Origin: Hondaea fermentalgiana
Taxonomy: Eukaryota > Sar > Bigyra > Thraustochytrida > Thraustochytriidae
NCBI GenBank assembly: GCA_014084085.1
Contig: NPFB01000189.1
Location: 31,846-68,858, forward strand
DNA length: 37,013 nucleotides
Reading direction: 5' to 3'
A program made the position numbers and the translations under genes. Positions 10,401 through 19,800 of this stretch are shown piece by piece. The stretch's first letter is position 1; each line of letters begins with the position of its first letter. Below the pieces are notes generated by a model, which had not been told where the DNA came from, did no database searches, and saw only the letters and a list, made by a program, of their open reading frames with translations.

Positions 10401-13400
10401 TAAGCTTTTCCGACAGCTCCTTGGCCATGTCCCTGCAGAGCTTCACCTGTCGCTCGGCCTCTTGCTGGACAGCAGACCACACAGACCCTCGCATGTATGG
10501 ATTTGGCTCAAAATTTGGATTGAGAACGCGTGTACGTGGTTTGCCCTCCTGATCACGAAATGCTTTGTCCATGGTAGATGCGTACTCTTCAAGATGCCGA
10601 ATGACACCCTCAATCACACCATGCAGCTGGCGTACATCCTCCAGGCCGGCCAAGGCGTAGCGCTTGACCAGACTGAAGCGTGCACGAAAGAGACGCTGCT
10701 TGGTAAAAAAGGAGAGATTTACACTCTCGAGAACATGAGAGACCTTGTCGACGTTTCGAAGAAGGTGCGAACCGCGGCGGGCTCGAATGAGACTCGGGAC
10801 AGCTCGCGGCTCCGGAAGCGCGTTCCAATGCAGGGGGTCGGGAAAGGCGCGCGAGTTCATCCGGAAGAGTCCAGCACCCAAGTATTCAGCCGCAGCGGGA
10901 GGGGCTACGTCATAATTCGATCGATCGGCTTGCGAAGTATCGTCGAGGAAGGAAGCTTTGATGGTGTGTTGGCGACTGGAGTCTGTTGATGAGCTCATGT
11001 CCCCGTTCAACGTTGCATTGACCATCACAGAGGGTGGCGGTGTGGTTCGTGCCTCTTTGACGAGATCGATCCAGGCGTCAAAGAGCATGATTTCAAAGTT
11101 GTGTTCGGCCGCAAAGACGCGCGAATCGAAAAAGGTTTGCATCATTTGCGTGGAAATGAAATCGTTCAGGAACTCGCGACTTGTTGCGGTGTCCTTGTGG
11201 TCGCGCAAGAATGCCTCGCGATCAATGAGCTCATCGCCATCCTCCTCAAGCCCCCCCATGTACCATCGGTAATCGCCAATCAGAGTGACAAAGAATTCGA
11301 CAAAAATTCTGCGCACCGTGTTGTTGAACTCCTCAGTCGAGGCGTCCACAATAGGAGCGAGCTTCGCCGTTGGTTCCTCCTCGAGAAAGTCGGTCACAAT
11401 CCGATGGGAGGCTGCCATTTCCAGCTCGCCACCCGGGCCGCTTGACAGCGCGCTCGAGTCCGAGTAGCGCTGTGGCCTCCGCCGGCGACTGTTGCGTCGC
11501 TCGCGAATACTTGCGGCCCCCAGCGACTCGCGCTTTTGCTTTTCGATGGGTCGATCCGCACCACTCTTCACATAGACGTAATCGCGAAGTGGGTACCACA
11601 ATTTTTGCTTCAGGATGCGAGGAGGCATGAGGGGCAGCTCACGATCCGATGGAAGCTCCACAATATTTTCGTCAAGATCGACAAAAACGAGCGCGCTGTA
11701 CGAGTTGCGATCTCGCGGAAGCTGAGAACGATGCATACCAATAAGAATAGGCACGGGCGAATCAAGGAGGCCGGTCATGGAACTTGGGAGGACAGGAATG
11801 ATGTTGCTTTGCCACTTCAGGGGCCATAAAAGCGCCAAAAGACCAGAGATGGCATTGGACAGCAGATCGAGCCGGCTTGTCACCAGCAAAATGGGAAACT
11901 CGAGAATAAGGGCAGAAAACAGGTTGAGCAGGTTCTGTGCGCCCAAACTCTCAAACAGAGGACGGAGCGGCACGTTGAGAAGCGGCAGGCGATTCAATGG
12001 CGGCTTTGAGCAGGTGAAGTAATAAGGCATATCGTCGTGTAGTTTGAAGCGAACGCGGTACTTGCCTGGCGGCGGTTCCGGCACCTCGAGAAGCACATGC
12101 TGGAGACACCGTTCGAGAGGCACAGGAAGAGCATCTTTTTCGCGAACGATGCGCAATATTTCGCGAAGAATCGCACCATAGAGCGTGTAAAATGGAAAAG
12201 GCGACACTAACGCGAGAGTCTTGGGCTCGTAAGGGTCCCACCGGGAGAGAGTTTCTGCAGAATAATCCGCAAACGTTTCCTTGAGCGTCTGTACTGCAGC
12301 GAGACGAATCTCTCGGCAGTACTGGACCGCGAGGTCTTCTCCTTGCAAGGCGTCATCCAAATGATTTACAATGTCTTCCGTCACAGCTGTTGGCGGTGAT
12401 GCAGGTGGTGCAGAACCAGGCGTAACGGTTGCCTTTTCGTCCATGGGCGACTGAAGAGGCGTTGCAAAGAGATGCTCGTTGGGACTGTGCTCTCCATTTA
12501 AGATACCAGTATCTTCCCCCTCCTCATCCTCCTCCCCCCTGTCCTCCTCCTCGCTGCTAATTGCGCCAATCGACGCACCATCGTCGTTGTCATCGCCGCC
12601 GCCGCCCCCGCCGCCGCCAAGCTCGGTTCTCTTTTTCGCGCTATGGAAGCGAGCCTCTTCGAGAGAAACGAGGCTTGGCAGCGAGTCGGAGTCAGCGTCC
12701 AAGTCTGCTCCCGCATCCTCCTTGACGTCAGCCGTCTTGTTATGATCGTCGCTGGCCTTGAGAGTTCCCGTGACCTCCAGTTCGTTGCCTTTACCCTCGG
12801 CAGCAAGGTCCTCGGCAGCAGCATGGTCTTCGGCCTCGAGAACTTCTGCAAGCGCTGCTCGCTCATCTGCCTCCTTGCGCACGCGAATTGTTTCCGCGAG
12901 TGATGCCACGTACTCTTCTTCCATGAGATTCTCCATGGGGCCACGGTAATGCAGGAGATAGCCATCGAGCAGAGTGTTGAAGCGCGATTGGTTTTCCGGT
13001 TGGTCGGCAGCGTCTCCAAGCTCGCGCTGAATGCTGTCAAACTGCTGACAAAATTTGAACCAAACCATCTCGTCCTCTGTCGCGCAGCGTTTGGCAAGGT
13101 ACTCGGAAAAGGAGCGCGTGATCCAATCGCTTCGCGCGCGATCTCGTTTGAGAACCTGGTCCAGGGAAATGTCTACAAATCGGGCCCGAATTTTGTCAGG
13201 AACTGGGTCGTAGAATGCAAGGCAAGTCCCGTGCGTCATTTGGTGCATCTCGTTTGTGATGAGAAACGAGTAGTCTTGCACGCGGCCGAGGTCAGCATCG
13301 TGGGCTCCGCCCTGACGTATAGACATTCCAATGGGGTGACAAAACTGACAAAGCGACGGATTGAGAGGTAGATCGGCGTAGTTTTCGGCGGGGAAGCGAT

Positions 13401-14811
13401 CCTTGATGACGCCAGGCAAATCTACACAGAAACTCGGGTCCAGAAGATCGAGTTTTGCGATTGGGCCCTCGGCCAAGGCACGTCGCCAGTCGACACCAGT
13501 GGCCGCAAAGTATGTTGCGACAGTAGGCGGCCGTTTTCGTGCCATCGTCTTGGCAGTGCTCTTCACAGTGGGCGAGGAGAACATTGCGTTTTGCGCAGCT
13601 GCGTGGTTCATCTGGGATGCCGCCCCAGCGGCGCCTGGGCCGCTGAACCCCGGTCGTTGTCCGAAGCGCTCGGGCCTTGCGTACGAGTTCGCACGCGGGC
13701 TGACGCCGCCGTCGGCCCCTCGCATGTTAGCCCGAAACTCTGGATCAGTAGTATCGAGTGCCATAAGCCGGAGAGAAGGCGCAGCAGCCGCGGCATTTGC
13801 AATAATTTCTGCCTCTTGAGCAGCGGCCTCTGCGTCATCATCATCATCATCGTCATCATTATTGATATCGGCCCGATCATCATTTTGTTGATCAAAGTGA
13901 CGGATATCATCTCGTTGCTCATGGTTTGTGCCATTGGGGAAAAACTCGTTCGAGGCGCTTGGCAGACGTACTCTTTGGTCAGTGTCCACGTTCCCGCTGC
14001 CAGCGTCGCCATGCACAAAGGTCGTCTGCATTTCGAACTCTACGCCAAGCGACCCGATTCCATTTTCGTTGTGATCAAAAGGCGGGGACGCTGCTGAGGA
14101 CGGCGAAAAGAGATCCTCACTGTCATCATCATCGCTGCAATCGTCATCGTCGTTTGCATCGCCATGGCTGTGCAGATCGTTGCGAAGGTGGTCGTCCGGG
14201 CCCACTTCCTCGCTTTGACCAAACTCGTCCACGTCCTTGTAGGACGAAGAGTCTCCCTCACGCGACAGTTCTGTAGCGATGAAATCGCCTATGATGCGGC
14301 GGCGGCTGCCGCTGCCGCCGCTACCCTGTTTCACCTCATGGTGCGAGTCTCTGTCCTGCTGGCTCTCTTCGTCAGAGGCAGCCTCGGACTCTGAGCTTGT
14401 TTCGCTGAGATTGGCGATCATTTCCTCGGCTAGGTTGTCGGTCGTGGCTGCAAGTTGTTCAAACTCTTGCAGCTCACGTTGCATTCGTCTATGCGACCCG
14501 TTACCCATGGGCGCATCTAGTTCTATTCCGTCGCCGTTTAATAGAACCACGTCGTGGCTATGAATGTCTTCTTCGCCGCTGTCATTTTTGTTGTCGACAT
14601 CGGTCGCGGCTGCGCTAAATTGACTGCCTTTCCTCGCCTGGGTCATCTGGCGATTGGAGACTCCTTGTCTTGCTTGCACGAGATCGTCTTCGTTGCTGTC
14701 TTCGCTGTCGTCGATGTCATCAGGATGCAATGTTCGCGTGGATTGGATGTTTTCGCGCCGAATGAGAAACTGGTCCTGGGAAGCCGTTTTGTCATGTTGT
14801 TCAGTGTCCAT
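4486..14811 (-). CDS. Giant DENN-domain protein with tandem F-BAR-like modules
   Basis: The single exon encodes 3441 residues; ATG at 14809-14811 is the first in frame. Residues 1-440 are acidic and disordered. uDENN (about 450-560) shows LCQFCHPIG, SFLITNE and THGTCLAFYDPV. Core DENN (about 865-1077) shows PFPFYTLYGAIL, ILLVTSRLDLLS, ALLWPLKWQSNIIPVLP and SPVPILIGMHR. dDENN (about 1160-1235) shows RIFVEFFVTLIGDYRWYMGG and ISTQMMQTFFDSRVF. DENN proteins generally activate Rab GTPases. I read the rest as four F-BAR-like helical modules: about 1355-1550 continuing at 1877-1960; 2089-2250 continuing at 2329-2460; 2540-2797; and 3204-3407, with a helical stretch at about 2945-3010 before it. Module 1 carries GSVWSAVQQEAERQ, close to the F-BAR core. 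Modules 1, 2 and 4 end in an E-x-x-R/H helix. Linkers are Ser/Gly/Asp-rich. A vesicle-traffic Rab GEF that senses curvature is inference. DENN is certain; F-BAR is probable. Confidence 0.88.
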   Translation of the reverse strand: MDTEQHDKTASQDQFLIRRENIQSTRTLHPDDIDDSEDSNEDDLVQARQGVSNRQMTQARKGSQFSAAATDVDNKNDSGEEDIHSHDVVLLNGDGIELDAPMGNGSHRRMQRELQEFEQLAATTDNLAEEMIANLSETSSESEAASDEESQQDRDSHHEVKQGSGGSGSRRRIIGDFIATELSREGDSSSYKDVDEFGQSEEVGPDDHLRNDLHSHGDANDDDDCSDDDDSEDLFSPSSAASPPFDHNENGIGSLGVEFEMQTTFVHGDAGSGNVDTDQRVRLPSASNEFFPNGTNHEQRDDIRHFDQQNDDRADINNDDDDDDDDAEAAAQEAEIIANAAAAAPSLRLMALDTTDPEFRANMRGADGGVSPRANSYARPERFGQRPGFSGPGAAGAASQMNHAAAQNAMFSSPTVKSTAKTMARKRPPTVATYFAATGVDWRRALAEGPIAKLDLLDPSFCVDLPGVIKDRFPAENYADLPLNPSLCQFCHPIGMSIRQGGAHDADLGRVQDYSFLITNEMHQMTHGTCLAFYDPVPDKIRARFVDISLDQVLKRDRARSDWITRSFSEYLAKRCATEDEMVWFKFCQQFDSIQRELGDAADQPENQSRFNTLLDGYLLHYRGPMENLMEEEYVASLAETIRVRKEADERAALAEVLEAEDHAAAEDLAAEGKGNELEVTGTLKASDDHNKTADVKEDAGADLDADSDSLPSLVSLEEARFHSAKKRTELGGGGGGGGDDNDDGASIGAISSEEEDRGEEDEEGEDTGILNGEHSPNEHLFATPLQSPMDEKATVTPGSAPPASPPTAVTEDIVNHLDDALQGEDLAVQYCREIRLAAVQTLKETFADYSAETLSRWDPYEPKTLALVSPFPFYTLYGAILREILRIVREKDALPVPLERCLQHVLLEVPEPPPGKYRVRFKLHDDMPYYFTCSKPPLNRLPLLNVPLRPLFESLGAQNLLNLFSALILEFPILLVTSRLDLLSNAISGLLALLWPLKWQSNIIPVLPSSMTGLLDSPVPILIGMHRSQLPRDRNSYSALVFVDLDENIVELPSDRELPLMPPRILKQKLWYPLRDYVYVKSGADRPIEKQKRESLGAASIRERRNSRRRRPQRYSDSSALSSGPGGELEMAASHRIVTDFLEEEPTAKLAPIVDASTEEFNNTVRRIFVEFFVTLIGDYRWYMGGLEEDGDELIDREAFLRDHKDTATSREFLNDFISTQMMQTFFDSRVFAAEHNFEIMLFDAWIDLVKEARTTPPPSVMVNATLNGDMSSSTDSSRQHTIKASFLDDTSQADRSNYDVAPPAAAEYLGAGLFRMNSRAFPDPLHWNALPEPRAVPSLIRARRGSHLLRNVDKVSHVLESVNLSFFTKQRLFRARFSLVKRYALAGLEDVRQLHGVIEGVIRHLEEYASTMDKAFRDQEGKPRTRVLNPNFEPNPYMRGSVWSAVQQEAERQVKLCRDMAKELSEKLSSKLKEVIRKLRNAYDILTSSEEKHMSNITTRKTAMEQSKKRKEIAMNEFAHIEKIFVEMQAQLQRQRLETSRTQQAFALQKYFRSATPAQRKSRRSKIRRPGFGSSADASAGASPLGPLPGRHESSTSGQTPASVGSGPASQVGGLDTFDLASPRSVQSRFGTLGSPRSEQSLRTVPRSEGSMYSSHSVASAGDLFDRNWCDDEDIGQVDDAGSLDDEEDNLSNNGDVCSSDLLRGEGDEGGSLAKDDAGNELEARRSGSGTIDVKSTLASGIFTDDVSLNIAMSGHSGSSNSSAKASGRGSGRRASTTFLGKRPIGSQRFRRRSETPGLSSIRAATTAPLESSRTLLSSHSSRDDLDNEDAVTDSSTTESRSAVDRLGGFSSPPSATPSRSGYENGSRVHHVSTSELARVLDRKVAAKRTLRAARLQFAQDVASLTRELTNFTEANSENLQTFHRTERTRIKNVKNHLKELMNILYRWMVMHRQHSFESLHVALLSPIWRTPLPQREPHSAGSDKGSSDADATEEMKSNADKDVSETSDVESHARTEAGPSTDASDPSGSQATTPPSAAPCSSPTPGEIVAQGVENARDIEYPFRDSLPSMSTRPHGTDTDREDVFAEWQEWMNGVAALYKTSHDSASYRTMAMRTLAEKVHTTVEAMGVGLAFQRKDGKLSTLQNALVRVKECMTIMASTMSNNADVMNSVLARMSEELRSLVITCSMNLNNAHEELLNRKLIAEQNVKKAEQQLAAKGLDKERVLQDLARAGQEARELQEQVVGAQESALSASSSSSSSDSDARAPASALAADGSGAGSGDGGQTRDASNVGSEPDRRASDDHAPHHQRGGLRSAVKRVLKSSDVDRLAHAHKKQERLAKKLQDYAEEETLLSSDRDAKRKALEVVTNEYRRWMEVAYAEFCALEVDRVTTSVRQLNIFVESLRAEREVVKLAITDRMEAVRKVDPQEDLRRHKDLDERTKRYLDDALDHFSRHPSMAGMIPSKTAEDSTSEAKRQGDGDETDDYEDGTGQGSASAKDRGSPEGSGTPGAEGDAETPKGGNAMVPVLDANGQRRSGRFDSVDSVSLEGRLFAVYMRRSLGTLVLRFNELKYRMKSLYKHTDGLAKSQRRATHDLEKLCAQLGHVPLNLLEQRRDADPFDDLFLKTFVSITNEMEELTELHAALSTLTMDARASKRSLNGDLLEYVRSKDNAEVDLMQARDRFTSSRDNLARVEADMNECEASMRGIEFRSRSEESRRCEKLFALRDECEKAKKAKSETEKAYIGARQVYETCFSQLLVSMQNGYTDALSSCLQYLQSFVESVQEISLGHAKKSPFMSRRSRALDTTEEPIVLEGDNDAVLDLAAMDTNGFFDSVSRLPRDTDSAHLSYSSTSTADDQRVLLTDSAPSRTFSGSRHERRMRESLRTLGGASMMASSIKQSLSPSSAVAQLSKMFTSSRHAFLRRPVLHDSPGRRERPVRCDEVETVILHSKLICESLLEVLPERLAVMKSVIGQAQDQIDRFPVLLLSKRDLMKKRKLIQSSTQGKLANGYEDSLHNGTTGADDDAGSPRSLASMDRPTRGASSRSTSTTGTTRFDSLRRPGHSIRHFRNRIRHLVPGQGSLHRSGASHRSGNAYAHSEVPAGAPLLSVSSASPSVASFTSQARSDSGEGGGNVTELDANTFGLDGASALTSILGERSEALPSGANQAGSCDGADDDDEATTDGTSSVVASVADGRSGPTKEVSTLFMAIDNVHKSWTAQVGLMMECLDASDHLLMNSLREMADTCQQYLKEINDIRMNLKRNGAVVRNALARANDKVIEARAVLDECEQKDYHRNYITQEAGTDRKQRKVGAAKRKLREAEENNMAAIDKYADFQRLYRNEAARVMRKYDNLERHQFNFLISLHERLQFWHKRLETKLQELTEVSHEALKTVDLQADVQSFVDAHKFSRPSDAPQIQDLSSLAATVPSGLENDAVGG
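12594..12620. repeat. (GCC)n repeat coding for polyglycine in the DENN gene
   Basis: The repeat encodes a run of glycines on the minus strand between acidic tracts, in the disordered segment separating uDENN from the core DENN domain. It stays in frame. Confidence 0.8.
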
Positions 14812-14897
14812 GTCTTCAATTCTGCGCGGGTCCACGGCGCATCCACAAATGAACCAAGAGAAGCGCAAGAGACCGTTTCGACGTCTTACAGAAGAAG

Positions 14898-14935
14898 GGC
14901 GACGACGACGACGGCGACGGCGGCGACGACGACGT
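14898..14935. repeat. (GAC/GGC)n trinucleotide repeat
   Basis: This imperfect array lies about 90 bases upstream of the DENN ATG, in the probable 5' leader. Confidence 0.8.
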
Positions 14936-15182
14936 CAAAAGTAGAAGAATTCCTAGAAGAAGGACGGTGTGGTGAAACGAAAGATTGCGTAGCCCTCCCG
15001 TTTCACCTTTGGTACATGTTATAGCCAGCGAGCCAGCAAGCACGCCAGCCAGCACGCCCGCCCGTCCGCACGCCGGCCCGCCGGTCAGCCCTTGCGCCCC
15101 GAGCGGCCTCGGTCCTCGCGGCGCTCTGCGCAGGCTCCGCGGGCCAAGCCAAGAGCGACCCGAGCGAGACACAGCAAGGCCA

Positions 15183-15210
15183 GCTAGCTAGCTAGCTAGC
15201 TAGCTAGCTA
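15183..15210. repeat. (GCTA)7 self-complementary microsatellite
   Basis: Seven perfect units. Because the offset unit CTAG is its own reverse complement, the whole array is a palindrome that can fold on itself. It lies about 145 bases left of the assembly gap. Confidence 0.95.
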
Positions 15211-15354
15211 GGCAGTTCTTGCCTCGGGTCCCCAGTCCTCGCGCCGCCTGCGCCTGCGCCTGCGCCGCGGGCCGGCTGGCCGGCCAGCCGGACGGAGGCG
15301 GGCGCCGGCGGGCTCGCGCGCCGCTCCTGCGCGAGCCTCCCTCGCCTCCCGCGT

Positions 15355-15454
15355 NNNNNNNNNNNNNNNNNNNNNNNNNNNNNNNNNNNNNNNNNNNNNN
15401 NNNNNNNNNNNNNNNNNNNNNNNNNNNNNNNNNNNNNNNNNNNNNNNNNNNNNN
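15355..15454. other. Assembly gap of 100 N
   Basis: Exactly 100 undetermined bases, the usual placeholder for a gap of unknown length. Both flanks are repetitive: GC-rich sequence and GCTA units on the left, CTTGCTTTG units on the right. Sequence could therefore be missing or collapsed here, and linkage across the gap rests on scaffolding alone. Confidence 0.97.
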
Positions 15455-16801
15455 ACAAGGGCTTTATGCGCGCCCGCAAGTGGGACTCACGCTTGGCTTG
15501 CTTTGCTTGCTTGCTTTGCTTGCTTTGCTTGCTTTGCGTGCTTGTGCTTGCTCTGCCTTGCTATGTTTTTCGCTTGCTCGCCTCGGCGCTGCGGCCCACC
15601 GCCGCCGTACGTACTACGGCCCGCGTGCTTGCCGCGCCTCTCCCCGCGCCGGGCTTGTATCTGCGCGCGCGCGCAGCTTTCCCAGGCCCCCCCGCGCCGG
15701 CGAAACACCCCTCTGCTCGGGTTCAGCCTGCTCGCGCAGGTTCAAGAGCGCCGTACTGGAGATACTGCGGCACCCCCTACCTGCCTTGGCAGGTTTACCC
15801 GGTATCGCCGGCGAGCGCGGGAAAGAGGAGGGAGTGTTTCTTTGACTTGTCGCGACCGATAGACTACTTGTAGAGATCCTTGTAGACACTTCCCGCTGCT
15901 GCACCGCCCTGGCGCGCGACGAGACAGCCAGTCCGGCGATAGTTCATTTGCGCCTCCACATTCTCCACTTGTGCCTCCCCAATCTTCACTTGGGCCCGCG
16001 CTCACCCCCATTTTCGCGCCTCTTCCCACCGAATCACCGTAAAAGAGCGCTCTCCACGCCCACCCCCGCTCACCTCGCTCGCCCCGCGATCCGACATCGC
16101 GGAGGCCTTGCAGCTCTTCCGGGCTCGCTCTTCCTGCCACCTGGCCGCCGCTCCGCATGTCCTCGCGCCGCCCCAGCCCGCCAGGTCGGGCGGGCTGATC
16201 TTGACCACGATCGGCGTGCTCGCTCGTGTCCCAGCTTTTCGGAGCAGCGGCACGTCGTGCTCGGCTCCATGGACCGTGGGCTCACTGCTAGCGGACTCTA
16301 CCCTTCGCAACTTTTTAACAGATATAATCTCGCGGGGTCCGGTGGCGTAGGCGCAGGTTGCGGTTGGCGGCGGGCTCGCGATGTTCAAACCGCAAATCGA
16401 AATCGATCGATCGATCGAAGGATTGAACGCGGGCGCGACGCAGCCCTGCGCGCGGCGCGCGGCGAGTCGAGGCCCGACGCTGGCAGCGGCGCGGACCAAA
16501 CGCTGATACTTGGCGCAACAGGGTTTTGCTCGCCTCGCATTCGGGCGCGCGCGAGGAGATTCACGGCGACCAGTTCTGTTGCGCGGGAGCGGCCGCGACG
16601 GAAAGGGAGGGCCACGTCGCCACCCACGCACCAAGGCGAGCGGAAGGTGACGGCAGCATAAACCCAGACGTCGGGCCGTGCGGGATATCCGTGCGGGATA
16701 CCCGACCGACCTGCTTTGTGCCAAGCTCGCTTCAAAAGGATAGAGCAAAGAAAGCCGCGCGACAAGGCGTGAGATCCTTGGCGCCTGAAAGGTCTTGAAA
16801 C
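15455..16801. promoter_or_regulatory. GC-rich region upstream of the DUF707-repeat gene
   Basis: I see no supported gene. It begins with a CTTGCTTTG-type array (15491-15550), continues with very GC-rich sequence, and holds a short GATC repeat (16403-16417) and a direct repeat of CGTGCGGGATA near 16677-16702. The 3' part should contain the promoter and 5' leader of the plus-strand gene starting at 16802. The open frames here are arginine/alanine-rich and without recognisable domains. A leader exon cannot be excluded. Confidence 0.5.
15491..15550. repeat. CTTGCTTTG-type imperfect repeat beside the gap
   Basis: Alternating CTTGC and TTTGC units start 36 bases right of the N block. The composition resembles the CTTTG-rich 3' region of RPS15 (about 1015-1040 and 1200-1265), but I see no long shared segment. 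Confidence 0.75.
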
Positions 16802-19800
16802 ATGCTGCGACCCGCTCTCTCCGTGAATGTAAGCGGCGGTACCGGCGGCGGCGATGGCCTCGGCAGCAATGTGAGCAAGGGTTTTCGTGACGACGACGAA
16901 GTCAAAATGGCTTTCAACGAAGTGAGAAAGAACCCGCACTCCTCACGTGAAACCAGCGCTTTTGCTAGTTCAAAGGGCGACAAAGACGTCAAAAGTCGTG
17001 CAGTCTGCATTGCCTTGATTTTGATTGTTCTTGCAACCGTGGCCGTGTGGGCTTCGACGACGGCAAGTCTCATGATGACGTCCCCAATTGCCAAGTTTGC
17101 CCTCGACGATGTCAATCTCGATGAGGTCCTTTCCCAACGACAGGCCCGCACGGCCACGTGCATCAACGAGCTTTCTTTACGTCACTCCTTGCAAGGTAAA
17201 TCCCAACATGCTGGAGACATCGAGGAGTGCCCCCAAGTTCAATGGCTCGCGCATCCCGATCACCGCTGGCAGGACATGAAAATTCTGGTCGTCATCATGG
17301 CCACTCCCGAGGCCGTGCCCCAACTCGACGAGTGGCTCGGCCATGACTGGCTTCACGTCATCATCGTCAAAGACACAGGTCGCAACAATGGCTTTCAGTT
17401 GAGCCATCGGCACGAAAAGCTCGCGCGCTACGTGGTGGAGCTTGAGGCCGACAGCCCTTTCTTGGGCTCTCTGGACGGACGGCGTCGGCACTGGACGGCC
17501 GTGGCACGTGCTCTGCAGCCGCTGCGCATGCGCAACTACAAGTACACCTGGTTTCCAGAAACAAACGTGCGGATGGACGTTCAAAGCGTGCAGCGCATGC
17601 TTCACATCGCCGCCTTCTACGATGTACGCGCAGGACATCCAGCTTTGGGCACAAGTCTCGGCTCACGGATTTCGGCCGAGAAGAATTCGAAAATCAGAGG
17701 TCTTGCTCCCGTGCAATGGTCTGGGAACGCTGTTGAATGGGTTGCTGGCATTGGCACAGTGGCTCCCTTCTTCCGAAGTGACGCCGTGCCCGAAGTGCTC
17801 ACCCTCCTGGGGAGCTCGCTCATTTGGTCCATGAGCTGCGGGCCGGAGATTATTCTCGGCGAGTTCATGGCCATGTCAGGCGCGCGACTGGCAGTTATAT
17901 CGGCGGTCAACTACGACTATCATTCCATGGAAAATCAAGACAAAATGAACGCATGCATGAAGTTGCACGGCAACGTGATTTCCACGAGCAGCATGGACGC
18001 TTACCGGCAGCTCATCGCCAAGAGCTGCCCATGGTGCATCTCGACGTCAACTGATGCACAGGCCTTTGCTGCTAGCTTGCAGCAGCTCCCCATGGATCCG
18101 AATCTTCCACCCCGATGGCGATCGCAACGCTTCCTGCACGAATCCCGTTTCCGCGTCCTGGCCATTGTCGTCGGTGGTGATGACCTCCGTTTCGAACATT
18201 TGAGCGGTTATGAGCAGTTTGATATCGCTCTGGTGTATACAGGTACCTCGGGTGCAACGTTCCGCGCGTTCTCAAAGGACGCCGATTTCGCGTACCGCTT
18301 GCGCGGAGACAAGTTCACGGTGGCGCGACGCATCTTGCTGGAAATCGATAACTGGGCTGCCAACTATGAATACGTCTGGTTTCCCGACAGCAACGTCGAC
18401 ATGACCGTGCTGAGCCTGCAGCAGCTGGTCAACGTGGCGTCCCGCATGAAGGTGACTCTTGCGCATCCCGCGTGGACGCGCATGGGTGCGAGGGAGAAAG
18501 AGCATGTCCATCTCCAGGACGAACCCGCTTTTGAGCAGCGCCAGGGAATGTCTGTTCACTTTGTCAATCGCATGCCCATGGACGCGCCACTCTTGCGCGT
18601 GGACGCAGTAGAGTATCTCCTTCCGACGTTAATCGGAGACGGAACCTTTCTCGACATTCTCTGGCCGCAACTTCTTCGGAAACCGCTCACTGCCATCGTG
18701 GACGCTGCGCCGTACCTTCAACGCGCCACTAGCGTTGCCCCTCGCGGTCACGAAACGCCAGAGCAGCTCCTTCATTATGGCTGTGTCGAGGACTTTCCCA
18801 TCAAGATGGGCGACAAAATCACACGCTTTCAGTTCCAGATGCTGGTGCGGCGCAACGAGGACAAGGACTGGTGCAGTATTGAACCTTACCGGCATTGGAT
18901 TGACGAGTTGCGCAAGCCTACCGACGGCGTTGCTGTTGAAGAGCACACCCTTGCATGGGAGGAGAGGGCCTTGTCAACGCTTCGAGTCGACCCAACGTTG
19001 CTGCCGCTTTGGTGGGGCCAGCAGCGTCTCGCCAAGGTTCGTGGCAGAAACCTCATCATTGTTGTTGCTGGCGATAACAGTTTGCACCGCGAATGGGCTA
19101 GCAATCCCAGTTTTGACTTGTGCGTCGTGTACTTTGGCAACAACATGAATATCTTCAAGGAGTACCAAGAAGAATCAACCTATGCTTTCAATGTCAAGGG
19201 TATGAAATGGCAGCTCGTGCGCTATGCACTCAATAACATTGACTACAGGCGCTACGAGTACGTTTGGCTTCCCGACGACGACATTACCATGCATCCGGAT
19301 CTGGTTGCAAAAATGTTCGATCTCGCAGTGCTGTATGATGTGCGCCTTGGCCAGCCTGCGGTCCACAGCTTTGGCGCTCACTACCATCATCACGTGGTAC
19401 GAGGCAATTGGTCAATCCACTTTGTCAATTTTATTGAGATCATGGTCCCGCTTCTTCGCGTCGACTCCATCGAATACCTCTTTCCTCTTTGGAATCTGGA
19501 TATGGTCGAGTCCGGCTACGGCCTGGATAGTCTTTGGCCGCAATTTTTGCGGAGGAAAATGTACGGTGTCTTTGATGCGACACCGTGCAACCACACTGGT
19601 GGCAAGATCATGGGTGGTCGCAAGGATACATTCTACAGCCGCCTCAAGATGGACCCTGTTGAGGAGCTCAGGCTGACAATGACGCCATACGACTGCTTTG
19701 AGCTCTGGAATGTGACCGAGATTCTCGGTCATGTCACCATTGAAGAGCATAACGCCGCTTTCCCCAAGATGCAGCTCACAGCCCAAAGGTTCACACCCGG

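Larger units (their letters stand above)
14812..15354. promoter_or_regulatory. Upstream region of the DENN gene up to the scaffold gap
   Basis: No gene is visible. Next to the start codon is a GAC/GGC trinucleotide array (14898-14935). It is followed by CAGC/CGCC-rich sequence, a palindromic GCTA array and a nearly pure G+C stretch that runs into the N block. The promoter of the DENN gene should lie here, but no core element stands out. Confidence 0.5.

Noticed and set aside
15715..15830. GGTTCA-type sequences that might be a tRNA or pol III box
   Set aside because: No cloverleaf could be formed around them and no matching A box was seen.
15204..15845. Long frames on both strands across the N block
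   Set aside because: They exist only because N codons are read as open; the flanks are GC-rich repeats.
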